A program made the position numbers and the translations under genes. Positions 10,496 to 20,330 of a DNA stretch of 64,000 nucleotides are shown one piece after another. The notes beneath the pieces are model-generated. The model was not told the DNA's origin, ran no database searches, and saw only the letters and a program-made list of their open reading frames with translations. The DNA comes from CAZGAH01 sp964523295 (GTDB taxonomy: Bacteria > Desulfobacterota > Desulfovibrionia > Desulfovibrionales > Desulfovibrionaceae). Where the stretch lies: NCBI GenBank assembly GCA_964523295.1, contig CAZGAH010000003.1, positions 67,808 through 131,807 of the forward strand. The letters run 5' to 3'. The stretch's first letter is position 1. The number at the start of each line of letters is the position of its first letter.

Positions 10496-10862
10496 GGCGC
10501 GAGGACTCCCTGGTTCGTCTTCCGGTCGAATAGCCGCATTCGACGCGAAACGAGTGCTATCCCAAAACCGTCCTACCGGCAACCCGCGTCCGGGCGACGC
10601 AATTTTCCTTTCCGGGCGCCCGCGGATGCCGCGTGCCGCAAGGTATCAGCCGTCGATCTTAACGGAGAAGGCCGGTCGGGGGAGGAGGACGGCGAAAAGC
10701 ATGGCGTAAGGCGCTTGATTGCGCTCACTTTTTCTACTACAGCTTTTGTTGCGCGCGAGAAGTCAGGGAATCGTTCCCCGGCAATGCAGCGTCGCGCGTA
10801 CGGTCGGCCTCCGCTTCGGACCGGCCGGGTCACCCGTAACCCGACATGGAGGATACAAGTCC
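10496..10862. other. Divergent intergenic region between ribF and the STAS gene
   Basis: About 370 bases with divergent transcription on either side, so it should contain both promoters. A T-rich stretch at 10730-10750 may belong to the STAS operon promoter. No RNA gene or repeat was recognised. Confidence 0.4.
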
Positions 10863-11195
10863 ATGGAGTTCGACATCCGCAAGCAGGGCAATTGCACTGT
10901 GATCAAGGTCAAGGGCCGGATGGACGCCGTCACGGCGCCCGAATTCGAAAGCGAGTGCGGCAAGCGCATGGAGGCGGGTGAAAAGGTGTTTGTCGTGGAC
11001 ATGAGCGGTCTGGAGTACATCTCCAGCGCTGGCTTGAGAAGCATCCTGTCCACTGCCAAGAAGCTCAAGGCCCTTCACGGCGAGATCCGTTTCTGCGCAT
11101 TGCAGGGTATGGTTCAGGAAGTGTTTTCCATCTCAGGCTTCGCGACGATGTTTCCGATCAGCGACACGCTCGATGCCGCTATCGCCAAGGGATAG
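10863..11195 (+). CDS. STAS-domain anti-sigma factor antagonist
   Basis: 110 residues, single STAS domain: MEFDIRKQGNCTVIKVKGRM, then the conserved loop VVDMSGLEYISSAGLRSIL, where the serine in YISSAG is the usual phosphorylation site. It resembles SpoIIAA/RsbV proteins that bind an anti-sigma kinase when unphosphorylated. GGAGG lies ten bases upstream of the ATG at 10863. The next gene, 11 bases on, encodes the matching HATPase anti-sigma kinase, so the two form a partner-switching module. No sigma factor gene or PP2C phosphatase gene lies beside them, so the target is unknown. Confidence 0.9.
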   Translation: MEFDIRKQGNCTVIKVKGRMDAVTAPEFESECGKRMEAGEKVFVVDMSGLEYISSAGLRSILSTAKKLKALHGEIRFCALQGMVQEVFSISGFATMFPISDTLDAAIAKG

Positions 11196-11206
11196 CAGGC
11201 ATCTCT

Positions 11207-11656
11207 ATGGATTCGCTGCGCTTGCCGGCTCGTTTGGAAAGCCTGGAGGCCCTCCGGCTTTTCGTTCTGCACCATGCCGAAGCCATGGGGCTGGCTCCGC
11301 AACAGACCATGAAGCTCGAGCTTGTGCTCGAAGAAGTGCTGGTCAACGTCATGAACTACGCCTACCCCGCCGCGCCTGGCGATGTAGACGTCGGGGTCGA
11401 ACGGCAGGGGGGCATGCTCCTGGTTACGGTGCGTGACTGGGGAAAGCCGTTCAATCCGCTGGAGCAGCCTGCTCCCGATTTATCTGTCCCGTTGAACGAA
11501 CGTCATATCGGGGGGCTGGGGATCGTTTTTCTTCGGGAAATGACCAACGCCCTTGAATACGAATACGAGCAAGGCGCCAATGCGCTGACCATGGGGTTCG
11601 CCTTGCAGCCGCAGAACAGTGAAGACAATCAGGCCGACGAGCCCGGTCAAAGGTGA
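11207..11656 (+). CDS. RsbW-like serine kinase / anti-sigma regulatory factor (HATPase_c_2)
   Basis: 149 residues with a GHKL ATP-binding fold. The N-box-like KLELVLEEVLVNVMNYAYP carries the metal-binding Asn, VRDWGKPFNPL is the G1-like segment, and HIGGLGIVFLREMTNALEYEY is the G2-like ATP lid. There is no dimerisation/His domain, as in RsbW and SpoIIAB. It would phosphorylate the STAS protein encoded just upstream and sequester a sigma factor or other target. It is probably translated from the same message as the STAS gene. The C-terminal 15 residues are polar and unlikely to be structured. Confidence 0.88.
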   Translation: MDSLRLPARLESLEALRLFVLHHAEAMGLAPQQTMKLELVLEEVLVNVMNYAYPAAPGDVDVGVERQGGMLLVTVRDWGKPFNPLEQPAPDLSVPLNERHIGGLGIVFLREMTNALEYEYEQGANALTMGFALQPQNSEDNQADEPGQR

Positions 11657-11854
11657 ACCCGAAGGGCGAGGCGTTTTTTTCATTCGCGGCATGCATGGAG
11701 TTCAGGCGGCCAGGCAGACAGCGTATGCGCCGTACGGCTGGCTCTGATTCGAGTTCCGGGGTGCTCTTTTCCGGCATGAACTCGCAGTCTGCAATGCTTC
11801 GCGGGCGCATGTCAGGCCTAAGGCTCTCTCTACGAGGTTGTGATTCCCCACGCC

Positions 11855-13708
11855 ATGGCTAATGAACCGGTTTTTCGACTCAGACTGGAGGGAGGCAGTC
11901 CCTTTCGACGCAAGGTGCTGTCCGCGCTCGGACGTCCGCTGGAGCACTTCATGTGCTTCCCCAAGCTCAATACGCTCTACGACGAGATCGACCGCCAACC
12001 CGATGGCAAGGCCTTCATGCGACGGGTTCTGGAGGTCATGAACATCGGCTGGCGCGTCTCCGCGGAGGATATGGCCAACATACCGGCCGAGGGGCCGGCC
12101 ATCCTTGTCGCCAACCATCCCTACGGGGCGGTCGAGGGGGTGATCCTCGGCGATCTGCTCTCCGGAATCCGGACCGATTTCAAAATCATGGGCAGTCTGT
12201 TTCTCCGGTATATTCCCGATATCCATGACCTGATCATTTTTGTGGATAATTTCGGAAACACCAGCTCCGCCCGCCAGAACATCGGTCCGCTCAAGGAGTG
12301 CATGCGCTGCCTGCGCGACGGCCACATGCTGGTCGTCTTCCCCGCGGGCGAGGTCTCGCACGTCAATCTCCGGCAGGGGCATGTCATCGACCCGCCCTGG
12401 TCGACGACGGTCGGCAGGCTGGTCGCCAGGACGAAGGCCCCGGTCGTGCCGGTCTTTTTTCACGGTCGCAACAGCGATCTGTTCCAGCTCCTGGGACTGA
12501 TGCATCCGCGCTTGCGCACGGTGATGCTCTCGCGCGAGTTCCACAACATGCAGCGCCAGACCGTGGATATTTCTGTCGCTCGGCCGATCCCCTACGAAAA
12601 GCTTCAGCACCTGCACGACGATGAAACGCTGACGCGCTATTTGCGACTGCGTACGTACATCCTGCGCCAGCGTATGCCGCAGAGTACCGGCCCGGCCTTG
12701 CCGTTCTTTTTTCGGCGATCCGCGCGCGGCCATCGTCCGTCCGTTCATGCGCCCCGTGCTGAGCTGCCGATTGCGCTGGGGCCGGACCCGGAGCAGCTTG
12801 CGGCCGAGGTAGCCGGTCTGCCCACGACGTCGCTGCTGCTCCTGCATGGCCCCTTCCAGGTCTACGCTACCAGGGCTCAAACCATACCGCTCGCCCTGCA
12901 GGAGATCGGGCGGCTGCGGGAGTACACCTTCCGCCAGGTCGGCGAGGGGACCGGCAAGGCCACCGATCTTGACCGCTTCGACGAGTATTACGAGCACCTG
13001 TTCATCTGGAACACCGTGGAGCGGGAAATCGTGGGTGCCTACCGCCTGGGACGTACGGACGAGATCATCGCTGCGCACGGGGCCGACGGATTGTATACGA
13101 GCACGCTCTTCAGCTACAAACCGTCCCTGTTCCGACGCATGCATCCGGCCCTGGAAATGGGGCGGTCCTTCGTGCGGCCGGAATACCAGAAAACATACGC
13201 CCCGCTGCTGCTGCTCTGGAAAGGCATCGCCCGTTTCCTCATGCGCGAGCCGGAGTATACCATTCTCTTTGGCCCGGTCAGTATCTCCAACGAGTATTCG
13301 CCGCTATCCAAAGAGCTTATTGTCCGCTTCCTGCGCGAACACAACTGCTTTTCCGAGTACGCCCGACTGGTCAAACCCAAAACTCCGCCCCGACTCAACA
13401 CCCTGCGCCGCCATGAGATTCGGGAATTCCGCAACGCCTTCACCAGCATGGACGACGTGACCGCCGCGATCAGCGATATCGACGCCGAATTCAAGGGCAT
13501 TCCCGTGTTGTTGCGGCAGTACCTGAAACTTGGCGGCAAGATACTGGCCTTCAACGTTGACCATGAGTTCCAGAGCTGCCTGGACGGACTGATCATGGTC
13601 GATATGCTCCAGGCCGATCCCCGCTCGCTGGTGTCCTTTTTCGGCAAGGACAATCTGGCCATGTATTACGACTATCACGCCGTCCCTCAGCCGGAAAAGC
13701 TGGCCTGA
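11855..13708 (+). CDS. Two-domain acyltransferase (PlsC-like plus hemolysin-type GNAT), OlsF-like
   Basis: About 617 residues in two parts. Residues 60-280 form a PlsC-like glycerolipid acyltransferase domain, with ILVANHPYGAVEG as the catalytic HX4(D/E)-type block, FVDNFG and VVFPAGEVSH as the substrate-binding blocks, and APVVPVFFHGRNS. Residues 330-610 form a GNAT-like acyl-ACP-dependent N-acyltransferase of the hemolysin/OlsB kind, with FDEYYEHLFIWN, EIVGAYRLGRTDE and EMGRSFVRPEYQ. OlsF of Serratia combines these two activities and makes ornithine lipid alone; the same role is proposed here by architecture. The block I acidic residue is Glu, not the usual Asp. The ATG at 11855 is taken as start; a GTG at 11840 is possible. 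No ribosome site clearly decides. Confidence 0.78.
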   Translation: MANEPVFRLRLEGGSPFRRKVLSALGRPLEHFMCFPKLNTLYDEIDRQPDGKAFMRRVLEVMNIGWRVSAEDMANIPAEGPAILVANHPYGAVEGVILGDLLSGIRTDFKIMGSLFLRYIPDIHDLIIFVDNFGNTSSARQNIGPLKECMRCLRDGHMLVVFPAGEVSHVNLRQGHVIDPPWSTTVGRLVARTKAPVVPVFFHGRNSDLFQLLGLMHPRLRTVMLSREFHNMQRQTVDISVARPIPYEKLQHLHDDETLTRYLRLRTYILRQRMPQSTGPALPFFFRRSARGHRPSVHAPRAELPIALGPDPEQLAAEVAGLPTTSLLLLHGPFQVYATRAQTIPLALQEIGRLREYTFRQVGEGTGKATDLDRFDEYYEHLFIWNTVEREIVGAYRLGRTDEIIAAHGADGLYTSTLFSYKPSLFRRMHPALEMGRSFVRPEYQKTYAPLLLLWKGIARFLMREPEYTILFGPVSISNEYSPLSKELIVRFLREHNCFSEYARLVKPKTPPRLNTLRRHEIREFRNAFTSMDDVTAAISDIDAEFKGIPVLLRQYLKLGGKILAFNVDHEFQSCLDGLIMVDMLQADPRSLVSFFGKDNLAMYYDYHAVPQPEKLA

Positions 13709-13894
13709 GCCTCTGTCCGTCCTGCCTTGCTGCCCGGAAAACCTGGCTCCGGTTCCGATATTTCGATTATCCGCTTGCATAATCGGGCATAAACGATTAC
13801 GTCCTACCGGGGGGTGCGATATCGGCTCTGTGCCTCGCCACGCCTGCGGACAATGGGGTTCGGGCGCCTGGCGCAGAGCATTGAGCGATTGTCT

Positions 13895-14614
13895 ATGAAA
13901 GAGCACTGCGCGCTTGCTGCTGTCGTCCGACAAGAAAACTGCGCTTCGGACGAGTTGCCTTCTCTTCCGGGGTTCGATCTGGTCAGGCCCGTTCCACTCC
14001 GACTGCTGGGCAAAGAAGAAATCAATACGCTGCCCCTGTGCCGCTACGAAGGGGCCGTGACCATCGTCAATTCCGCGTCCGGCCTGGACGAGGCCATGGA
14101 GCGTCTGGAAGGCGAAACCCTGCTCGGGTTCGACACGGAAACCCGGCCGGTGTTCAAAAAAGGTCCGACGAACCCGCCCGCCCTGCTTCAGTTATCCGCG
14201 CCCGACTGCACCTTTCTGTTTCAGCTCCGTTCGCTCTCGCTGCCGAGGCCGTTGCTCAAACTGCTCTCCCGACCGGATGTGACTAAAACCGGTCTGGGAA
14301 TCCGCGACGACGTCCGCGGTCTGCAACGGCTGGCGTCCTTCGAACCAGGCGGTTTTGTCGACGTAGCGGAGCTGGCGGGACGGCTCGGTCTGCTCAACGC
14401 CGGGCTCCGGTCTCTGGCCGCGACGCTGCTTGGCGTACGCATCTCCAAAATGGCGCAATGCTCCAACTGAGAGATGGAACGGCTCAAGGTCCAACAGATC
14501 GTCTACGCCGCCACCGACGCCTGGATCAGCCGGGAAATCCACCTGCACCTGAGTCAGATGCTCCGGACTACGTCCTCCGAATCCGCTTCCCGCAGCTCTC
14601 TGAGCAGGGTCTGA
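13895..14614 (+). pseudogene. 3'-5' exonuclease (RNase D-like DEDD family) interrupted by an in-frame TGA
   Basis: The frame from the ATG at 13895 encodes GFDTETRPVF (the first DEDD pair, DxE), PALLQLS, and the second motif region KTGLGIRDDVRGLQ. It ends RISKMAQCSN followed by TGA at 14468-14470. After this stop the same frame continues with EMERLKVQQIVYAATDAWISREI up to a TGA at 14612. YAATDAW is the conserved exonuclease III motif holding the last catalytic Asp. Relatives have SNW at the interrupted place, so a TGG to TGA change is the simplest reading. As annotated the product (191 residues) lacks its final catalytic motif. A selenocysteine reading is unlikely because Trp is expected and no matching hairpin follows. 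Confidence 0.7.
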
Positions 14615-14665
14615 TACGGCCCGGCATTTTTGCCCGGAATCCTCCGTACCGATAAGGAGTTCACC

Positions 14666-15370
14666 ATGTCGCGACACGATGTCATACTCTCGCCCTCGCT
14701 CTTGTCCTCTGATTTCGGGCGCCTGGCCGACGAGCTCGCCGCGCTCGAGGCTGCGGGCGTGCAATGGGTACACTGGGACGTCATGGATGGTCATTTCGTC
14801 CCGAACATCACCTTCGGCCCGCCCGTGATCGCCCGTTGCCGCAAGGCCTGCGGACTGTTTTTCGACGTACACCTCATGATCGAGCGCCCGGGAAGATATC
14901 TCGCCGAATTCGTAGCGGCAGGGGCGGATCTGCTGTGCGTTCATGCCGAAGCCGAGGTGCACCTGGAGCGTACGGTGAGCGAGATCGCCAGGCTTGGGGC
15001 CAGGCCGGCCGTTGCGCTCAATCCACACACCCCGCTGAGCCAGATCGAGTATCTGTTGCCGCAGCTGTACATGGTGCTGATCATGAGCGTGAATCCCGGA
15101 TTCGGGGGACAATCCTTCATCCCCTTTTGTCTGGAAAAGACGCGACGGCTCAGGGACATGATCGAGGCCAGACAGGCCGACACGCGCATCCAGATTGACG
15201 GCGGCGTCACACCCGCCAACGCCGGCGAACTCGTCCGGGCCGGAGCCGACGTGCTTGTCTCCGGATCGGCCTTTTTCAACCACCCGCCGTACGCGCAGCG
15301 CTTGCGCGTCTTTCAGGAGGCCGTGGTCAGAGAGTCGGGAAACGGCCAGGACAGTCCTCCGAATTCATAA
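14666..15370 (+). CDS. rpe: Ribulose-phosphate 3-epimerase
   Basis: Interconverts ribulose-5-phosphate and xylulose-5-phosphate in the pentose phosphate pathway. 234 residues, TIM barrel. Seen: ILSPSLLSSDFGRL at the N-terminus, the metal-binding HWDVMDGHFVPN (His and Asp ligands), FDVHLMIERP, VHAEAE, ALNPHTP, LIMSVNPGFGGQSFI and QIDGGVTPANA with VSGSAFF as the phosphate-binding end. The ATG at 14666 has AAGGAG six bases upstream. It follows the broken exonuclease gene and precedes a cyclase gene on the same strand. Confidence 0.96.
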   Translation: MSRHDVILSPSLLSSDFGRLADELAALEAAGVQWVHWDVMDGHFVPNITFGPPVIARCRKACGLFFDVHLMIERPGRYLAEFVAAGADLLCVHAEAEVHLERTVSEIARLGARPAVALNPHTPLSQIEYLLPQLYMVLIMSVNPGFGGQSFIPFCLEKTRRLRDMIEARQADTRIQIDGGVTPANAGELVRAGADVLVSGSAFFNHPPYAQRLRVFQEAVVRESGNGQDSPPNS

Positions 15371-15447
15371 CCATCCCCTTGCGCCGGGCGTAGCCGGGCG
15401 GGGAATGTCCCGGCGTGTACGGGTGCTTCAATCGGGAGAGGAGAGCC

Positions 15448-17598
15448 ATGGCGTGGCGTACGTTGTCACCGCGGGCGCGCAGTCTGGCGCAGGGGCTGAC
15501 CGTCGGGCTGGTCGCGGCGTTGCTGGCGCTGGCCGGACATTTTTCCGGGCTGCTGGAATCGTGGGAGGCCAGGACCTGGGACTGGCGCGCGCGAGTGATG
15601 GCGCGGCCCGGCGTCGGGAGCAGCGACATCGCGGTCATTCTGCTCGACCAGAACAGCCTGGACTGGGGCAAGCGCGAGAACGGGCTGAGCTGGCCCTGGC
15701 CACGCGAACTCTATGCCGCGGTGGTCGATTTCTGCGCCCGTGGCCCGGCCAAAGCCCTGGCGCTGGATGTGATCTTTTCCGAGCCCTCGGGCTACGGCGT
15801 GGAGGACGACCAGACCCTGGCCAGGGCCATGACCGGCTTCGGGCGCGCGACGCTGGCCTTTTTTCCCAGCCGGGAACAGGGCGAGGCCACGGCCTGGCCA
15901 ACGGGGATTCCCGAGCCTCGCTTTGCGGTCCGTGATCTGAAGTCCTGGCAGGGCTCGCGCGCAGGGCAGGCGGCGACCTTTCCCCGGGCCTCGTTTCCGA
16001 CGCCGGAGCTGGCCAGCGCGGCTGCCGTGCTCGGCAACGTGCAGATTGGCCCGGATGCGGACGGCATTTTTCGGCGCATGGCGCCGTTGGCCCTCTTTGA
16101 CGGCCGACCGGCGCCCGTTCTGGGCTTGGCTGCCCTGCTGGCATCAGACCCGAGCGCCGGGCTCGACCCCGGCGCCGGGGTACTGGACCTGGGCAACCGG
16201 CGCGCGCCGTTGGACGGGCAGGGCCGGCTGCTGCTGCGCTACGGCGGTCCTGCCGAACTCTACAGGACTTTCAGCGCGGCAGCGATCATTCAGAGCGAGA
16301 TACGGCTGCTCTCCGGCGAGGCGCCGGTCGTCGATCCGTCGGAATTCAAGGATCGCTACGTGTTTTTCGGGTTCTCCGCTCCCGGTCTGCTCGATCTCAA
16401 GTCCACGCCCGTCTCCGGCGTATACCCTGGCGTAGCCGTCCATGCCACGGCGCTGGACAATCTGCTTTCGGGCGATTTCATGCGCGACGCCCCGGTCCTG
16501 GTCAACGTCGCCTGGGTTCTGGCCCTCGGGCTGCTGGCCGGGCTGCTGGCCAGCGTCTACGCGCGGCCCTGGCAGAACGCCGTGCTTGCGCCCGCGCTGC
16601 TTGCCCTGCCCGTGGCCCTTTCGCTGGCTGCTTATGCGCTGGGATTCTGGCTGCCGCTGTTGGTGCAGGAGCTTGCCGCCGGGTTGGGCATCGTTCTGGC
16701 CGGGGCGGCGAATTACGCCCTGGAGGGCCGGCAGAAGCGCTTCATCAAGAACGCCTTCCGCCAGTATCTCTCGCCGCTGGTCATCGAGCAGATCATCAAA
16801 CACCCCGACCGGCTCAAACTCGGCGGCGAGCGCCGCGAGCTGACCATCTTCTTTTCCGATTTGCAGGGTTTCACGACCATTTCCGAGGGATTGGAACCGG
16901 AGGCCCTGACCGAATTGCTCAACGACTACCTCTCGGCCATGACCGACATCATTTACGAAGAAGGCGGCACGGTCGACAAGTTCGAGGGCGACGCGATCAT
17001 CGCCTTCTGGAACGCGCCGCTCTCGCTCCCGGATCACGCCGTACGCGGCGTACGTGCCTCGCTGCGCTGCCAGGCCCGGCTGGCGGAACTGCGGCCGATG
17101 TTTTTCGAGCGGGTCGGGAAACAGCTGCACATGCGCATTGGCATGAACACCGGCAACGCCATTGTAGGCAACATGGGTTCGCACTCGCGCTTCGATTACA
17201 CCATGCTCGGCGACGCTGTAAATCTGGCGGCACGGCTCGAGGGCGTGAACAAGCAGTTCGATACGTACATGATGATTTCCGAGACTACGGCCAGGGCCAT
17301 TGGCGAGACGTTCGCCCTGCGCGAACTGGGCAAGGTCGCGGTGGTGGGCCGCAAGGAGCCCGTGCGCGTCTTTGAACCCATGTTTCACGAGGACTACGCC
17401 CGTCGTCGGGACGTCCTGGAGACCTTTGGCCGCGGGCTGGATGCCTTTTATGAGGGAGACTTTCCGCGCGCGCTGGCGCTGTTCGAATCCATTGCCGAGG
17501 CCGATCCCCCGGCCGGGGCCTTGGCCCGCCACTGCCGGAACCTGCAGGCGGATCCGCCCGACGACTGGAACGGCGTGTTGACCATGAAAACGAAATAG
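15448..17598 (+). CDS. Class III adenylate/guanylate cyclase with CHASE2 sensor and three transmembrane segments
   Basis: 716 residues. A first membrane segment (about 15-33) leads into a periplasmic CHASE2 domain (to about 345), with DIAVILLDQNSLDWG and KALALDVIFSEPS. Three membrane helices follow (about 350-425), then a cytoplasmic cyclase domain (about 470-640). The cyclase has ELTIFFSDLQGFTTISE with metal-binding Asp, GTVDKFEGDAIIAFWNAP with the purine-contacting Lys, and RFDYTMLGDAVNLAARLEG with the second specificity residue. The Lys plus Asp pair favours ATP, hence cAMP. A helical tail (670-705) follows. The ribosome site AGGAG lies upstream of the ATG at 15448. The sensed signal is unknown. 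Confidence 0.92.
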   Translation: MAWRTLSPRARSLAQGLTVGLVAALLALAGHFSGLLESWEARTWDWRARVMARPGVGSSDIAVILLDQNSLDWGKRENGLSWPWPRELYAAVVDFCARGPAKALALDVIFSEPSGYGVEDDQTLARAMTGFGRATLAFFPSREQGEATAWPTGIPEPRFAVRDLKSWQGSRAGQAATFPRASFPTPELASAAAVLGNVQIGPDADGIFRRMAPLALFDGRPAPVLGLAALLASDPSAGLDPGAGVLDLGNRRAPLDGQGRLLLRYGGPAELYRTFSAAAIIQSEIRLLSGEAPVVDPSEFKDRYVFFGFSAPGLLDLKSTPVSGVYPGVAVHATALDNLLSGDFMRDAPVLVNVAWVLALGLLAGLLASVYARPWQNAVLAPALLALPVALSLAAYALGFWLPLLVQELAAGLGIVLAGAANYALEGRQKRFIKNAFRQYLSPLVIEQIIKHPDRLKLGGERRELTIFFSDLQGFTTISEGLEPEALTELLNDYLSAMTDIIYEEGGTVDKFEGDAIIAFWNAPLSLPDHAVRGVRASLRCQARLAELRPMFFERVGKQLHMRIGMNTGNAIVGNMGSHSRFDYTMLGDAVNLAARLEGVNKQFDTYMMISETTARAIGETFALRELGKVAVVGRKEPVRVFEPMFHEDYARRRDVLETFGRGLDAFYEGDFPRALALFESIAEADPPAGALARHCRNLQADPPDDWNGVLTMKTK

Positions 17599-17608
17599 GA
17601 GGCGCTAC

Positions 17609-18103
17609 GTGGCTGAACGGTGTCCCTGCAATTCGGGTCTGGCTTTCGAGGACTGCTGCGCGCCGTTGTTGCGCGGAGAACAGGCGGCGGCCACGGCCCT
17701 GGCCTTGATGCGCTCGCGCTACGCCGCCTATGTGAAGGGGGACATGGCCTATCTTGCCAGGACGCTGGACGCACCGCGCAGGACGAAATTTTTTCGCGAC
17801 GCGACCGCTGCCTGGAATGCGGACGTGCATTGGCAGGGCCTGCGCATCTGCAGCGTCGAGGCGGGTGGCGTCAACGACAGCGAGGGGACGGTATCCTTCG
17901 AGGCCGCCTATTCCAAGGCCGGTCGGTCAAATATGCTGCGCGAAAAGAGCCGATTTCGGAAAAAAGGCGACTGCTGGTATTATATAGGCAGCAGCCCGGA
18001 GTCGGATTCGGGGGCTGGTCCTGTCCGTTCCGCGGTCCCGTCCCGCAACGCGCCCTGCCCGTGCGGGAGCGGAAAGAAATACAAACGGTGCTGCGGCGCC
18101 TGA
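17609..18103 (+). CDS. YchJ-like protein with N- and C-terminal SEC-C zinc motifs (UPF0225)
   Basis: 164 residues from a GTG start preceded by AGGAGG. The N-terminus has CPCNSGLAFEDCC and the C-terminus CPCGSGKKYKRCC; both are SEC-C zinc-binding motifs (CxC...CC) known from the tail of SecA. The middle (LMRSRYAAYVKGDMAYLART and FEAAYSKAGRSNMLREKSRF) matches the NTF2-like core of YchJ. The molecular role of YchJ proteins is not established. The gene begins 10 bases after the cyclase stop, so it is probably cotranscribed. Confidence 0.88.
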   Translation: MAERCPCNSGLAFEDCCAPLLRGEQAAATALALMRSRYAAYVKGDMAYLARTLDAPRRTKFFRDATAAWNADVHWQGLRICSVEAGGVNDSEGTVSFEAAYSKAGRSNMLREKSRFRKKGDCWYYIGSSPESDSGAGPVRSAVPSRNAPCPCGSGKKYKRCCGA

Positions 18104-18158
18104 GTTCGCGGCGGGCGTTCGTGTGCGCTTTGCGGATCGGCCTTCCGGCGCGACCGCC

Positions 18159-19073
18159 TCAGGCCTTGTCCGCGTCCGCAAGGGAACCCAGGGTGGCGCC
18201 CTCGATGGCGTAGTGGCGGGTGAGCCAGGTGAGGAAGGTCCGCAGCTTGTGCACAACGCGCGTCGCCGCGGTCTCGTCCGGCACGTGAGGGCTTCCGCCG
18301 GGAAAGATTTCCGTTGAATGGAAGAACATGACCAGGAGTTCACCGCCGCGGCGGTGGTACAGTCGTGTCGCCAGTTGCATCGAGCGTAGCGGATACCAGA
18401 GCGGCTGGATGCCGACGACGGCGAGCAGGCGATACGCGTTCAGCAGCCTCTGGCCGGGCTTCGTGGGGAGCGTTTTCGCCAGGCGGTAGACGAGGCGGGG
18501 CAGGCTGCGCGAATAGGACACCAGGGTCAGGGGCGCCTCCAGCAATTCCGGTTTTCCTGCCAGGGAGGGAAGCCGATGCGGCGTCGCGGGCGTCAGAAAA
18601 TGATCCGGGCCGCCAGGGATGGTGCGCAGGGGCACCAGGCTCGAGTCCACGCGGAACCCCATTTCCGGGAGTAGCGTGCGTATGCTCTGGCCGAAGTCGA
18701 AGCGGCCCATGCGAAAGCTTTGGGGTTGTACGCCAAAGCGGCCGGCGATCGTCCCGACCAGGGTTTCCATGCGCGCGGCCAGCAAACGGCGTGGCAGCAG
18801 GTCCGAGGGCACGGGATCGGGATGGTCGACCTCTTCCGCCGGCGGGGTATTCCAGTGGTGCAAATGCGCGCCGATTTCCGCCCAGCCGCGCTCGTGCCAG
18901 CGTTCGATGACAACCGAGGCCCTGGCGTCGTGGGCCACGGCATGCGCTGTCAGCAGCNNNNNNNNNNATTCCAGCCGCTGCAGCGCCGCAATATTCTCCA
19001 CGGTGGGGCTTCGCGGATAGTTTCCGCTGAAGAGGCCTTCCTCCTCGACGTCGATACTGATGACCAGTTTCAC
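18159..19073 (-). CDS. Polysaccharide deacetylase-family protein (NodB-like), cell-surface glycan processing
   Basis: About 304 residues from a GTG at 19073 (first residues MKLVISIDVEEEG, with the metal-binding Asp-Val-Glu of the family). The middle has EIGAHLHHWNTPP, matching the metal-binding HxxxH block, then SFRMGRFDFG and GFRVDSSLVP, and near the C-terminus LLVMFFHSTEIFPG. A 10-N gap after residue 35 removes part of the barrel; relatives usually have more residues there, so the true gap may be longer than ten bases. It lies 68 bases downstream of a glycosyltransferase gene on the same strand, which suggests a joint role in surface polysaccharide synthesis. The frame extends upstream as far as 19358, but that part overlaps the glycosyltransferase gene and is not coding. 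Confidence 0.82.
   Translation of the reverse strand: MKLVISIDVEEEGLFSGNYPRSPTVENIAALQRLEXXXXLLTAHAVAHDARASVVIERWHERGWAEIGAHLHHWNTPPAEEVDHPDPVPSDLLPRRLLAARMETLVGTIAGRFGVQPQSFRMGRFDFGQSIRTLLPEMGFRVDSSLVPLRTIPGGPDHFLTPATPHRLPSLAGKPELLEAPLTLVSYSRSLPRLVYRLAKTLPTKPGQRLLNAYRLLAVVGIQPLWYPLRSMQLATRLYHRRGGELLVMFFHSTEIFPGGSPHVPDETAATRVVHKLRTFLTWLTRHYAIEGATLGSLADADKA
18958..18967. other. Scaffold gap (10 N) inside the polysaccharide deacetylase gene
   Basis: Ten unknown bases. The residues missing from the barrel compared with the family suggest that more than ten bases may be lost. Confidence 0.85.
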
Positions 19074-19141
19074 TGAACACTCCGGTGCAGCAGACTGCGC
19101 GCGTGTTGCCTGGGCGTGTTCCGCAGGGCCAGGGCGATGCC

Positions 19142-20278
<1,137 letters not shown>

Positions 20279-20330
20279 AGAGATTGCGTCAGCGCCGGTC
20301 CGGACCGGACGCGGCGATCCGAGCCTGCCG

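Noticed and set aside
14468..14490. Selenocysteine at the TGA in the exonuclease
   Set aside because: Family expects Trp there, not Cys, and no hairpin with the mvhA/mvhD geometry follows. A nonsense change is simpler.
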